64,000 nt of DNA from Nocardioides solisilvae (lineage in GTDB: Bacteria > Actinomycetota > Actinomycetes > Propionibacteriales > Nocardioidaceae): NCBI RefSeq assembly GCF_003194625.1, contig NZ_QHKX01000002.1, positions 868,001 to 932,000 of the forward strand. Direction: 5' to 3'. The notes under the pieces were generated by a model that saw nothing but the letters and a program-made list of their open reading frames with translations, was not told the origin of the DNA and made no database searches. A program made the translations under genes and the position numbers. This document shows, one piece after another, positions 25,831 through 33,118 of the stretch. How positions within the stretch are numbered: the stretch's first letter is position 1; every line of letters starts with the position of its first letter.

Positions 25831-27248
25831 CACGCGCCCTGCGGGCGGGCCACCGCGTCGACGGTGCGCACCGCGATCAGCAGGTCGTCCACCACCCGGT
25901 AGTTGTCGGTGTAGTCGAGGTCGAGGCGCATGGACTCCTCGCGGCCCAGCGTCGACCGGCCGCTCACCTGCCAGGCCCCGGTCATCCCGGGACGCACCGC
26001 GAGCCGTCGGCGCTCGAGCGGGGTGTAGCGGGCGACCTCCTCGGGCAGGGCAGGCCGCGGCCCGACCAGCGACATCTCCCCGCGAAGCACGTTGATCAGC
26101 TGGGGCAGCTCGTCGAGCGAGTACTTGCGCAGCAGCCGGCCCAGCGGGGTGACGCGCGGGTCGTCGCGCTTCTTGAAGAGCAGCCCGTTGCCCTCGTCGA
26201 CGGCGCGCAGTCGGTCCTTGACCTCCTCGGCGTCGGCCCGCATGGTCCGCAGCTTGTACATCGTGAACGGGGCTCCGTGGCGGCCCACCCGGACCTGGGC
26301 GAAGAGCCCGGGGCCCGGCGACGTGGCGCGGACCAGGCCGAGCAGCACCAGCAGCAGCGGGGAGAGCGCCGCGAGCAGGAGCAGGGCCAGCACCCGGTCC
26401 CCCGCGGCCTTCGCCCCCCGGGCGAGCCAGGAGGGTCGGCTCGTGCGCACCTGCATCACGCTCATGCCCGCCATCCGGGTGTGCTGGATCCGGTGGGCGG
26501 CGATGCCCTCCAACCCCGAGCAGACCGCGAGGCCGGCGCCCGTGCCCTCCAGCGCCCACCCGATCCTGCGGATGCACATGGCGTCGACCCCGGGGCCCGG
26601 CACCACCATCACCATGTCGGGGCGGAAGCCCAGGATCAGCGCGCGGGGGTCCTCCGCGTGGAAGGCGTCACCGGGGCGGTCCCCGGGCTGCTCCCCCTCG
26701 ACGACGAGGGAGCCGACGAGGCTCACCCGACGGTCGCGGTCCCAGCGGGCGAAGGTCTCGGCCACCTCGGCGGCCGGGCCGATCACCACCGTCCGGACGC
26801 CCGTCGTCCACGCCCGACGGGCCGCGGCGGCGAGCAGGGTGACCGAGCCGGCCGCGAGGACCATCCCGAGGGCGGCGTCGAGCGCCGCCTGCGCGATCCA
26901 GCCGGTCGAGGCCGCCACGGCCGTGGCCGCCAGCGGCAGCGCCAGCTCCCGGACCACGCGGCCCGGGGTCGGGAGGCCGGGCCGCACCGCGTCGCGGCCG
27001 GGCAGGTAGAGCGCCAGCAACACGCCGCACCCCACCAGGAGCCCGAGCCAGACCCCCGGGTGCAGGAACAGGGCCGCCACGGACATCGCCGCCACCACCC
27101 ACGAGAGCTCGGCGAGCAGCAGCAGGCGGCTGAACGGCCGCCCCGCGCCCGGCACGACCTCCATGTCCTCCGGCACCGGTCCGGTCCGCAGGACCGGTAG
27201 CAGGGTGTCGGGCACGAGGCCCGGGCGCGGGACTGCTCCCGCGCTCAC
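25827..27248 (-). CDS. Priming undecaprenyl-phosphate sugar-1-phosphate transferase (PHPT family, WbaP/CpsE-like)
   Basis: A 473-residue membrane enzyme that starts repeat-unit assembly by moving a sugar-1-phosphate to undecaprenyl phosphate. The N-terminal half has four to five helices (LLLLAELSWVVAAMSVAALF to SVTLLAAAARRAW) and a CoA-binding-like domain (VRTVVIGPAAEVAETFARW). The C-terminal catalytic domain has the helix LALLLLAALSPLLLVLLGLV and the family motifs FTMYKLRTMRADAEE, KYSLDELPQLINVLRGEMSLVG and RPGMTGAWQVSGRS. I use the GTG at 27248 with GGGGGA ahead of it; the frame is open 48 codons further but that part is low-complexity and lacks a start signal. This gene defines the right edge of the polysaccharide locus. 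Confidence 0.88.
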   Translation of the reverse strand: MSAGAVPRPGLVPDTLLPVLRTGPVPEDMEVVPGAGRPFSRLLLLAELSWVVAAMSVAALFLHPGVWLGLLVGCGVLLALYLPGRDAVRPGLPTPGRVVRELALPLAATAVAASTGWIAQAALDAALGMVLAAGSVTLLAAAARRAWTTGVRTVVIGPAAEVAETFARWDRDRRVSLVGSLVVEGEQPGDRPGDAFHAEDPRALILGFRPDMVMVVPGPGVDAMCIRRIGWALEGTGAGLAVCSGLEGIAAHRIQHTRMAGMSVMQVRTSRPSWLARGAKAAGDRVLALLLLAALSPLLLVLLGLVRATSPGPGLFAQVRVGRHGAPFTMYKLRTMRADAEEVKDRLRAVDEGNGLLFKKRDDPRVTPLGRLLRKYSLDELPQLINVLRGEMSLVGPRPALPEEVARYTPLERRRLAVRPGMTGAWQVSGRSTLGREESMRLDLDYTDNYRVVDDLLIAVRTVDAVARPQGAW

Positions 27249-27577
27249 CTCGTCCCCCGCAGCACCGCCGCGCCGTCCCGGTCCGCCGCATGGGGCAACG
27301 GAGGGACGACGCGGCGGCCGTTGCCGCGGGCGGCTCGGGGGGCTGCCCACCCGCGGACAGCTTGGGCGTGGACGTGCCACCCCCCCGAACAAGTGTGACT
27401 GCGTGCGGAACTCTCCACTGCGTCGTGCATCGTGACCCCCCGGCCAGTCCCCGCGTCCCCCGCGGTGATGACGGATCCGACCCGATCCGTGGCTTGGACG
27501 CTACGGCGGCAGGGGCCCCGGTGGAATGCCCGATTTAGATGAAACGATGACGAGCGATCAACATGATTGCGGGCGGG
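27249..27577. other. Gene-free interval between the polysaccharide locus and pth
   Basis: No coding region is supported in these 329 bases. The interval holds the upstream region of the priming transferase gene, an inverted repeat at 27471-27490, and a short, less GC-rich patch (27524-27565) just downstream of the pth stop. No clear terminator hairpin is visible after pth. Confidence 0.6.
27471..27490. promoter_or_regulatory. Inverted repeat upstream of the priming transferase gene
   Basis: ACGGATC (27471-27477), spacer CGACCC, GATCCGT (27484-27490): a perfect 7-base dyad in the only long gene-free interval, 223 bases upstream of the priming transferase start. It could be an operator for the polysaccharide operon. 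No regulator or core promoter can be assigned. Confidence 0.3.
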
Positions 27578-28168
27578 TCAGCGGTTGAACTGCTGCTGCG
27601 CCCTCTCCAGGCCCTCGAGGACGAGGCACTCGACGGCGTCGGCGGCCTCCACGAGCTGGATCGGCAGCTCCTTGCGCTCGGTCGAGGAGTAGTCCGACAG
27701 CACGAAGTCGGCCACGTCCTGGCGGCCGGGGGGTCGGCCGATCCCGGCGCGGACGCGGTAGAAGTCCCCGGTGCCGAGCGAGGAGCGCATCGACCGCAGG
27801 CCGTTGTGGCCGTTGTCGCCGCCGCCCTTCTTGAGCCGCAGGGTGCCGAAGTCGATGTCGAGCTCGTCGTGGACCGCCACGATCCGCTCGGGCGGCACGC
27901 CGTAGAACTTCGCGACCGCCGAGACCGGCCCGCCCGTCTCGTTCATGTAGCTGCGCGGCCGGACGAGCACGAGCCGCGGGCCAGGCTGGCCCGGGCTGCC
28001 CAGCCGGCCCTCGACCACGTCGGCCCGGCCGGTCTTGTGGGTCCGGAAGCCGGAGCCGAGCCGCTCGGCGAGGAGGTCGTTGACCATGTAGCCCACGTTG
28101 TGCCGGTGCTTGGCGTACTTCGGGCCCGGGTTGCCCAGGCCGACGACGAGCCACACCTGCGAGTCCAT
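27578..28168 (-). CDS. pth: Peptidyl-tRNA hydrolase
   Basis: A 196-residue enzyme that cleaves peptidyl-tRNA released from stalled ribosomes. All family landmarks are present: VGLGNPGPKYAKHRHNVGYM (Asn and catalytic His near residues 12 and 22), PRSYMNETGGPV, HDELDIDFGTLRLKKGGGDNGHNGL (split for length) and GIGRP. A GATACT box ends eight bases before the ATG, so the message may be leaderless; the preceding purine-poor sequence has no ribosome site. It follows rplY on the same strand, an order common in actinobacteria, with a strong hairpin between them. Confidence 0.95.
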   Translation of the reverse strand: MDSQVWLVVGLGNPGPKYAKHRHNVGYMVNDLLAERLGSGFRTHKTGRADVVEGRLGSPGQPGPRLVLVRPRSYMNETGGPVSAVAKFYGVPPERIVAVHDELDIDFGTLRLKKGGGDNGHNGLRSMRSSLGTGDFYRVRAGIGRPPGRQDVADFVLSDYSSTERKELPIQLVEAADAVECLVLEGLERAQQQFNR

Positions 28169-28202
28169 GGGGAGGAGTATCCCGTACCGTCCCCGGGATG
28201 CA

Positions 28203-28239
28203 GCACGGCGCCGCGACCCGAGGGGTCACGGCGCCGTGC
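28203..28239 (-). terminator. Terminator hairpin after rplY
   Basis: GCACGGCGCCG (28203-28213) pairs perfectly with CGGCGCCGTGC (28229-28239), and inside it GACCC (28215-28219) pairs with GGGTC (28223-28227) around a GAG loop. The structure lies 16 bases past the rplY stop and upstream of pth, so it should end most rplY transcripts and leave pth to its own promoter. Confidence 0.7.
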
Positions 28240-28254
28240 GACGAGCGGGAGAGG

Positions 28255-28899
28255 TCACTCCGCGGCGGGCTCCGCAGCGGCCTCGGCCTCGGGCTCGTCG
28301 CGCTCGATGCCGGCGTCGGCCTCGGCGGACTCCAGCTCGGCCTCCAGCGCCTCGGCGGAGATCTGCTGGGTGACGTTGACGATCAGCAGGTCGGCGTCGG
28401 ACAGCAGGGTCGAGCCCTTCGGGAGCTCCAGGTCGGAGGCGAGCACCTGGGTGCCGGCCTCGGCGCCCTCCACGGAGACCTCGATCTGCTCGGGGATGTG
28501 GGTGGCCTCGGCCTCGAGCTGGACGGTCGCGTTCTCGGTCACCACGAGGGCGTCGCGCACGGCGTCGCCGACCACGTGGACCGGGACGTCGACGGTGACC
28601 TTCTCGCCGCGGACGACGGAGACGAAGTCGACGTGCTCGATGACCCGGCGGATCGGGTCGACCTGGACGTCGCGGACCAGGCCGAGCCGGGTCTCGCCGT
28701 CGACGTCGAGCTCGAGCAGCGCGTTGGCACCACCGTGGCGGATCGCCATCATGGTCTCGTGGCCCGGAAGGGTCAGGTGGACCGGCTCGGCGCCGTGGCC
28801 GTAGACGACGGCGGGGATCTTGTCCTCGCGGCGGATCCGGCGGGCGGCGCCCTTGCCGAACTCCGTGCGGACCTGGGCGGTGATCTTCTCGGTGGACAT
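28255..28899 (-). CDS. rplY: 50S ribosomal protein L25/general stress protein Ctc
   Basis: A 214-residue bL25 of the long Ctc type. The N-terminal 5S rRNA-binding domain (residues about 5-95) shows VRTEFGKGAARRIRREDKIPAVVYG and LLELDVDGETRLGLVRDVQ; the C-terminal beta domain has VDVPVHVVGDA and ATHIPEQIEVSVEG. The last 25 residues are an acidic Glu/Ala tail. The ATG at 28899 has GGAG upstream. A 12-base-pair hairpin lies about 77 bases upstream in the leader. The protein binds 5S rRNA in the large ribosomal subunit. Confidence 0.94.
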   Translation of the reverse strand: MSTEKITAQVRTEFGKGAARRIRREDKIPAVVYGHGAEPVHLTLPGHETMMAIRHGGANALLELDVDGETRLGLVRDVQVDPIRRVIEHVDFVSVVRGEKVTVDVPVHVVGDAVRDALVVTENATVQLEAEATHIPEQIEVSVEGAEAGTQVLASDLELPKGSTLLSDADLLIVNVTQQISAEALEAELESAEADAGIERDEPEAEAAAEPAAE

Positions 28900-28975
28900 G
28901 CTCGACTCCGTGGGGTTGCGGTGCTGCGGGTGGTCTGGGTGGCTGCCCCGCGAGGACGGACGCCGGAACGACGAA

Positions 28976-29003
28976 CGCCGCGCTCCCGGCAGGGGGCGCG
29001 GCG
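28976..29003 (-). terminator. Strong GC hairpin between marR-like gene and rplY
   Basis: CGCCGCGCTCCC (28976-28987), loop GGCA, GGGGGCGCGGCG (28992-29003): a 12-base-pair stem with one G-T pair. It lies on the same strand downstream of the MarR-family gene and upstream of rplY. It could end the marR transcript or be a structured leader of rplY. Position relative to the rplY promoter would decide. Confidence 0.45.
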
Positions 29004-29126
29004 CAGTGGCTGGCCTGCCCTGTCGATCACGGAGCTCCCTCACCAGGTGGTGCGGTGGGGACTCCCTCGCCGAGGCAACTGCAGCAGACTACCGGCCCGG
29101 CGCCCGGACCCGAAATCGCAGCCCCG

Positions 29127-29606
29127 TCAGTCGTCCGTGAGCTCCCGCAGGTCGGCAAGGGCCTCGCGGAGCGCGGCGAACCGGACGGGCCCGAGCCGCT
29201 CCTCCCACTCCCCCAGCACCTCCCGCTCGACCTCGCGGGCCGCCGTCCGGGCCCGTTCGCCCCGCTCCGCGAGGCGCACGAGCCGGGCGCGCGCGTCCGC
29301 CGGGTCGGGCACGCGCCGCACGTACCCCCCGCGCTCCAGCGCGGCGACCAGCTCGCCCGCCGACTGCTTGGTGGTCCCCGCCCGCTCCGCCAGGACCGTC
29401 AGGCGCGTCCCCTCCTCGTCGATCCGCGCGGCCACCCGCGCCTGGGCCGTGGTGAGGTCCGCGAACCCCCGCTCGTGGGCCCGCGCCAGGACGCGGCGTT
29501 CCACGTGCCGGTGGGCCACCTGCATGAGCACCGCGGGGTGCATGGACAGGGAGTCTGCCCGGTCCCACCGTCGTACGCCGTCGTCCTGCGCCCCAGCTCT
29601 TGACAC
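29127..29606 (-). CDS. MarR-family transcriptional regulator
   Basis: A 159-residue winged-helix regulator. The DNA-binding core is LTTAQARVAARIDEEGTRLTVLAERAGTTKQSAGELV (shown only in part as family motif), followed by the wing GGYVRRVPDPADARARLVRL. Flanking helices would form the dimer interface. The GTG start has GGGAGG five bases upstream. It is divergent from a DinB/maleylpyruvate-isomerase-like gene 58 bases away, and a near-perfect inverted repeat fills that gap, so autoregulation and control of the neighbour by a small phenolic or electrophilic ligand is likely. The ligand is unknown. Confidence 0.88.
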   Translation of the reverse strand: MSRAGAQDDGVRRWDRADSLSMHPAVLMQVAHRHVERRVLARAHERGFADLTTAQARVAARIDEEGTRLTVLAERAGTTKQSAGELVAALERGGYVRRVPDPADARARLVRLAERGERARTAAREVEREVLGEWEERLGPVRFAALREALADLRELTDD

Positions 29607-29626
29607 CGCCGACCTCCCTCGCGATA

Positions 29627-29647
29627 TTGGTCAGGAAACCTTACCAA
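29627..29647. promoter_or_regulatory. Probable MarR operator
   Basis: TTGGTCAGG (29627-29635), centre AAA, CCTTACCAA (29639-29647): eight of nine positions are symmetric. The dyad lies in the 58-base gap between the divergent regulator (start 29606) and its neighbour (start 29665), overlapping where both promoters must be. Size and symmetry are typical of MarR-family sites. Confidence 0.65.
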
Positions 29648-29664
29648 ACTCCGTGGGAGGCGCG

Positions 29665-30351
29665 ATGAGCCTCACGACACACCCCGACGGCCTCGGCGCC
29701 ACCCTGCGCCGGACCCTGCGTCCCATGCCGTCCGACGAGGTCTGGCGCCACGTCCACGCCGAGCGCCGGGCGATGGGCGCGATGCTCGCGTCGCTCAGCG
29801 AGGAGGAGTGGGAGCGTCCCTCGCTCTGCGCAGGGTGGACCGTCCGCGACGTGGCGGCGCACGTCATCGCGACACCGCAGATCCACGCCCCCGAGCTGGT
29901 GGCGCTCCTCGCCCGCAACCTGGGCCGGAGCTACGACGCGATGATCTTCCGCGACGTGAAGCGGCGCGGCAGGCAGCCCGTCGCGACGATCCTGGCCGAC
30001 TTCGAGCGGTACGCCGGCTCCCGGCACCGGGTGGCCGTCACCACCAGCGTGGAGCCCCTGCTCGACGTGCTCGTGCACCACCAGGACGTGGTCCGGGCGC
30101 TGGGGCGGCACCACGACCCGGACGTCGGGGCCGCGCTGGTCGCCGCCGACCGCTGCCGCCTGCTGCCCGGCCTGCTGCACAGCCGGAGCATCGTCCGGCA
30201 GGTCCGGATGGTCGCCACCGACGTCGACTGGGTGCGCGGCGACGGCCCCGAGCTGCGGGGCCGCGCGAGCGAGCTGCTCATGGTCTGCGCCGGCCGCGGC
30301 CGGGCCGCCACCGGGCTGAGCGGCGAGGGGGTCGCCCTCCTCGCCGCCTGA
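29665..30351 (+). CDS. Maleylpyruvate isomerase/DinB-fold family protein
   Basis: A 228-residue protein of the mycothiol maleylpyruvate isomerase N-terminal fold (TIGR03083-like). Residues 25-60 carry the helix EVWRHVHAERRAMGAMLASL and the motif LSEEEWERPSLCAGWTVRDVAAHVIA, where Trp, Asp and His build the metal or thiol site of DinB-like proteins. A second histidine pair is in LDVLVHHQDVVRALGR. These proteins use mycothiol or bind a divalent metal; the real substrate here is unknown. The ATG follows GGGAGG. It is divergent from, and presumably controlled by, the adjacent MarR regulator. Confidence 0.75.
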   Translation: MSLTTHPDGLGATLRRTLRPMPSDEVWRHVHAERRAMGAMLASLSEEEWERPSLCAGWTVRDVAAHVIATPQIHAPELVALLARNLGRSYDAMIFRDVKRRGRQPVATILADFERYAGSRHRVAVTTSVEPLLDVLVHHQDVVRALGRHHDPDVGAALVAADRCRLLPGLLHSRSIVRQVRMVATDVDWVRGDGPELRGRASELLMVCAGRGRAATGLSGEGVALLAA

Positions 30352-30376
30352 CCCTCCTGCGGGCGTCCCTCAGGCG
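30345..30376. terminator. Hairpin spanning two convergent stop codons
   Basis: CGCCTGA (30345-30351) and TCAGGCG (30370-30376) form a 7-base-pair stem around an 18-base loop. Each arm contains the stop codon of one convergent gene (DinB-fold gene and prs). A smaller stem CCC/GGG forms inside. It is a weak but well-placed bidirectional terminator candidate. Confidence 0.35.
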
Positions 30377-31350
30377 TGCCCGTCGAACATCGACGTGACG
30401 GAGCCGTCCTCGAAGACCTCGCGGATCGCCCGCGCCAGCAGCGGCGCGATCGAGAGCGTCGTCAGCTTGTCGAACTGCTTCTCCTCGGGGATCGGCAGCG
30501 TGTTGGTGACGACGACCTCGGTGGCCACGCAGTTCTTCAGCCGGTCGACCGCCGGGTCGGAGAGGATCGCGTGGGTGGCCGCGATGATCACGCCCGCGGC
30601 GCCCGCCTCCATGCAGGCCTCCGCGGCCTTCACGATGGTGCCACCGGTGTCGATCATGTCGTCGGTCAGCACCGCGATCCGGCCGGCGACGTCGCCGACC
30701 ACGCGGTTGGCGACCGTCTCGTTGGGCCGGTCGGTGCGACGGGTCTTGTGGATGAACGCCAGCGGCACCCCGCCGAGGCGGGCCGACCAGCGCTCGGCGA
30801 CCTTGATCCGGCCGGCGTCGGGCGAGACGACGGCGAGCTGCTGGGTGCCGTACTTCTCCCGCACGTAGTCGGTGAGGATCTGGATCGCCATGAGGTGGTC
30901 GACCGGACCGTCGAAGAAGCCCTGGATCTGGTCGGAGTGCAGGTCGACCGTGATCAGCCGGTCGGCGCCGGCGGTCTTGAAGAGGTCGGCGACGAGCCGC
31001 GCGGAGATCGGCTCGCGGCCGCGGTGCTTCTTGTCCTGCCGGGCGTAGCCGTAGAACGGCATCACCACCGTGATCCGCTTGGCCGAGGCGCGCTTGAGCG
31101 CGTCGACCATGATCAGGTGCTCCATCACCCACTCGTTGATGGGCGAGGTGTGGCTCTGGATGACGAACGCGTCGCAGCCGCGCACCGACTCCTCGTAGCG
31201 CACGTAGATCTCGCCGTTGGCGAACTCGTAGGCCGACTGCGGGACCAGGCCGCTGCCGCACAGGTCGGCGACCTCGCTGGCCAGCTCGGGGTGCGCCCGG
31301 CCACTGAAGACCATCAGGTTCTTCTCCGTGGTGCGCTTCATTCCGCTCAC
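30370..31350 (-). CDS. prs: Ribose-phosphate pyrophosphokinase
   Basis: A 326-residue PRPP synthase, transferring pyrophosphate from ATP to ribose-5-phosphate for nucleotide, histidine and tryptophan synthesis. Motifs: FSGRAHPELA, FANGEIYVRYEESVRG, the flexible ATP loop PFYGYARQDKKHRGREPISA, and the PRPP loop AVLTDDMIDTGGTIVKAA. The GTG at 31350 is chosen because GAGGAG lies seven bases ahead and the resulting VSGMKRTTEK start matches actinobacterial relatives; an ATG nine bases in is the alternative. It lies downstream of glmU on the same strand, the usual actinobacterial glmU-prs pair. Confidence 0.95.
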   Translation of the reverse strand: MSGMKRTTEKNLMVFSGRAHPELASEVADLCGSGLVPQSAYEFANGEIYVRYEESVRGCDAFVIQSHTSPINEWVMEHLIMVDALKRASAKRITVVMPFYGYARQDKKHRGREPISARLVADLFKTAGADRLITVDLHSDQIQGFFDGPVDHLMAIQILTDYVREKYGTQQLAVVSPDAGRIKVAERWSARLGGVPLAFIHKTRRTDRPNETVANRVVGDVAGRIAVLTDDMIDTGGTIVKAAEACMEAGAAGVIIAATHAILSDPAVDRLKNCVATEVVVTNTLPIPEEKQFDKLTTLSIAPLLARAIREVFEDGSVTSMFDGHA

Positions 31351-31411
31351 GGTTGGACTCCTCGCGGGGGATGGAGGGTGTGACCCGGCCGAGCTGGGCC
31401 CGTACCGCTGG

Positions 31412-31441
31412 ATTGTGTCCCACGATCCCGGCCCCGCCCAA
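31412..31441 (-). promoter_or_regulatory. Candidate prs promoter
   Basis: On the minus strand TTGGGC (31441-31436) is followed after 18 bases by CACAAT (31417-31412). The match to actinobacterial housekeeping elements is partial. It lies in the 159-base gap between glmU and prs, giving a leader of roughly 55 bases. A 9-base inverted repeat GTGACCCGG/CCGGGTCAC (31380-31388, 31444-31452) flanks it. Confidence 0.35.
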
Positions 31442-31509
31442 CCCCGGGTCACCCCTCGGTCGCCTCCGAGTTGCGCGCGCCACATCCGGCCCGCCGGAGG
31501 CGGTGAGGG

Positions 31510-32949
31510 CTACTCCTCGGTACCCGCGCCGCCGTCCAGCACGCCGCCCTGGGCGGCCTCGGCCTGGGCCGTCCCGCTGCGCCGCGAGACCACCCAGCCC
31601 TCGATGTTGCGCTGCGCACCGGACGACACCGCGAGCGCCCCCGCGGGGACGTCCTCGCGCACCACGGTGCCGCCGCCGGTCGAGGCGCCGTCCCCGATCC
31701 GCACCGGTGCCACGAAGGTGTTGTTGGAGCCGGTGCGGGCGTGCCGGCCGACCACCGTGCGGTGCTTGGCCACCCCGTCGTAGTTGGCGAAGATCGTGCC
31801 GGCGCCGATGTTGGTCCCCTCCCCGATCTCGGCGTCGCCCACGTAGGACAGGTGCGGCACCTTGGCGCCGTCCCCGATGTCGGCGTTCTTGACCTCGACG
31901 AAGGCGCCCACCTTGCCCTCGGCGCCGAGCCGGGCGCCGGGACGCAGGTAGGAGAACGGTCCGACCGTGGCGCCGTCGCCGACCACCGCCAGCTCGGCGT
32001 GGGTGCGGACGACCCGGGCGCCGACGCCCACCTCGCAGTCCTTGAGGGTGGTGTCCGGGCCGACCACCGCGTCCTCCCGGACCACGGTGGCGCCGAGGAG
32101 CTGGGTGCCGGGGAGGACCGTCACGTCGGGCTCGAGGACCACGTCGGCGTCGATCCAGGTGGTAGCGGGGTCCATCACCGTGACCCCCTCCTTCATCCAC
32201 CTGGTGACGATCCGCCGGTTGAGCTCGCGGCCCAGCTCGGCCAGCTGCGCGCGGTCGTTGGCGCCCTCGGTCTGGCGGACGTCGTCCACGGTGAAGGCGC
32301 CGACCCGCAGCCCCGCCTCGCGGGCCAGGCCCACGGCGTCGGTGAGGTAGTACTCGCCCTTGGCGTTGTCGTTGCGGATCCGCGCGAGCGCGTCGGTGAG
32401 GAAGCCGGCGTCGAAGGCGAGGATCCCCGAGTTGATCTCCCGGATCGCCCGGACCTCCTCGTCGGCCTCCTTCTCCTCCACGATCGCGGCCACGTCGCCG
32501 GTCTCGTCGCGGACGATCCGGCCGTAGCCGAACGGGTCCTCCACCACGCCCGTGAGGATGCTCACCGCGCGACCCGAGGAGGCGTGGTCCTCGACGAAGG
32601 CCCGCAGGCTCTCGCCGTCGAGCAGCGGGGTGTCCCCCGCCGCCACCACGACCGTGCCCTCCCGCACGTGCGCCGCCTCGCACGCCACCCTCACCGCGTG
32701 GCCCGTGCCGTCCTGGGTCTCCTGGACCGCCAGCACGGCGTCGGGGACGAGCTGCTGGATGTGGGGCCCGACCTGGTCGCGCTGGTGGCCGACCACGGCG
32801 ACGATCCGCGACGGCTCCATCGCCTGCACGGCGCTGAGCACGTGCCCGATCATCGAGCGCCCGCCGACCGGGTGCAGCACCTTCATGGTCTTGGACTTCA
32901 TGCGGGTGCCCCCGCCCGCGGCGAGGACGATGACGGTGAGGTTCTCCAT
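31510..32949 (-). CDS. glmU: Bifunctional GlcNAc-1-phosphate uridylyltransferase/glucosamine-1-phosphate acetyltransferase
   Basis: A 479-residue cytosolic enzyme that acetylates glucosamine-1-phosphate and then forms UDP-GlcNAc, the precursor of peptidoglycan and of the sugars in the polysaccharide locus here. The pyrophosphorylase domain has VLAAGGGTRMKSKTMKVLHP and VVVAAGDTPLL; the C-terminal left-handed beta-helix has VGPFSYLRPGARLGAEGKVG, HLSYVGDAEIGEGTNIGAGT and NYDGVAKHRTVVG (catalytic His and Lys region). The acidic/Ala C-terminal tail is common in actinobacteria. The ATG at 32949 starts directly at the usual MENLTVIVLAAG. Confidence 0.96.
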   Translation of the reverse strand: MENLTVIVLAAGGGTRMKSKTMKVLHPVGGRSMIGHVLSAVQAMEPSRIVAVVGHQRDQVGPHIQQLVPDAVLAVQETQDGTGHAVRVACEAAHVREGTVVVAAGDTPLLDGESLRAFVEDHASSGRAVSILTGVVEDPFGYGRIVRDETGDVAAIVEEKEADEEVRAIREINSGILAFDAGFLTDALARIRNDNAKGEYYLTDAVGLAREAGLRVGAFTVDDVRQTEGANDRAQLAELGRELNRRIVTRWMKEGVTVMDPATTWIDADVVLEPDVTVLPGTQLLGATVVREDAVVGPDTTLKDCEVGVGARVVRTHAELAVVGDGATVGPFSYLRPGARLGAEGKVGAFVEVKNADIGDGAKVPHLSYVGDAEIGEGTNIGAGTIFANYDGVAKHRTVVGRHARTGSNNTFVAPVRIGDGASTGGGTVVREDVPAGALAVSSGAQRNIEGWVVSRRSGTAQAEAAQGGVLDGGAGTEE

Positions 32950-32977
32950 GGTCCGCCACCTTAGTCGCGGCCCGTGT

Positions 32978-33055
32978 GGATCCCCGGCTGAGCGGGGATC
33001 GCCGAACTTCGTGGGGGATGCAACCCCCACGAACCCGCAGGAAACCGCGCCAACC
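32978..33055. repeat. Dispersed hairpin repeat, copy A
   Basis: Two stems in tandem: GATCCCCG/CGGGGATC (32979-32986, 32993-33000; loop GCTGAG) and TTCGTGGGGG/CCCCCACGAA (33008-33017, 33024-33033; loop ATGCAA), followed by an AACCGCGCCAACC block. Read on the minus strand it aligns with positions 58199-58255 in order: GGTTGGCGCGG, TTGCA, CACGAA, GCGATCCCCG. It lies between divergent glmU and the RTX-like gene, so it is not acting as a terminator here. Confidence 0.6.
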
Positions 33056-33118
33056 TCGGCGACACGACCAGCCGGCCTCGCTACGGTAATCGGGCCCGCC
33101 ACCTCTCGGGAGGACCCC

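Noticed and set aside
27249..27577. Small gene in the longest gene-free interval
   Set aside because: Only short frames without ribosome sites or recognisable sequence are present.
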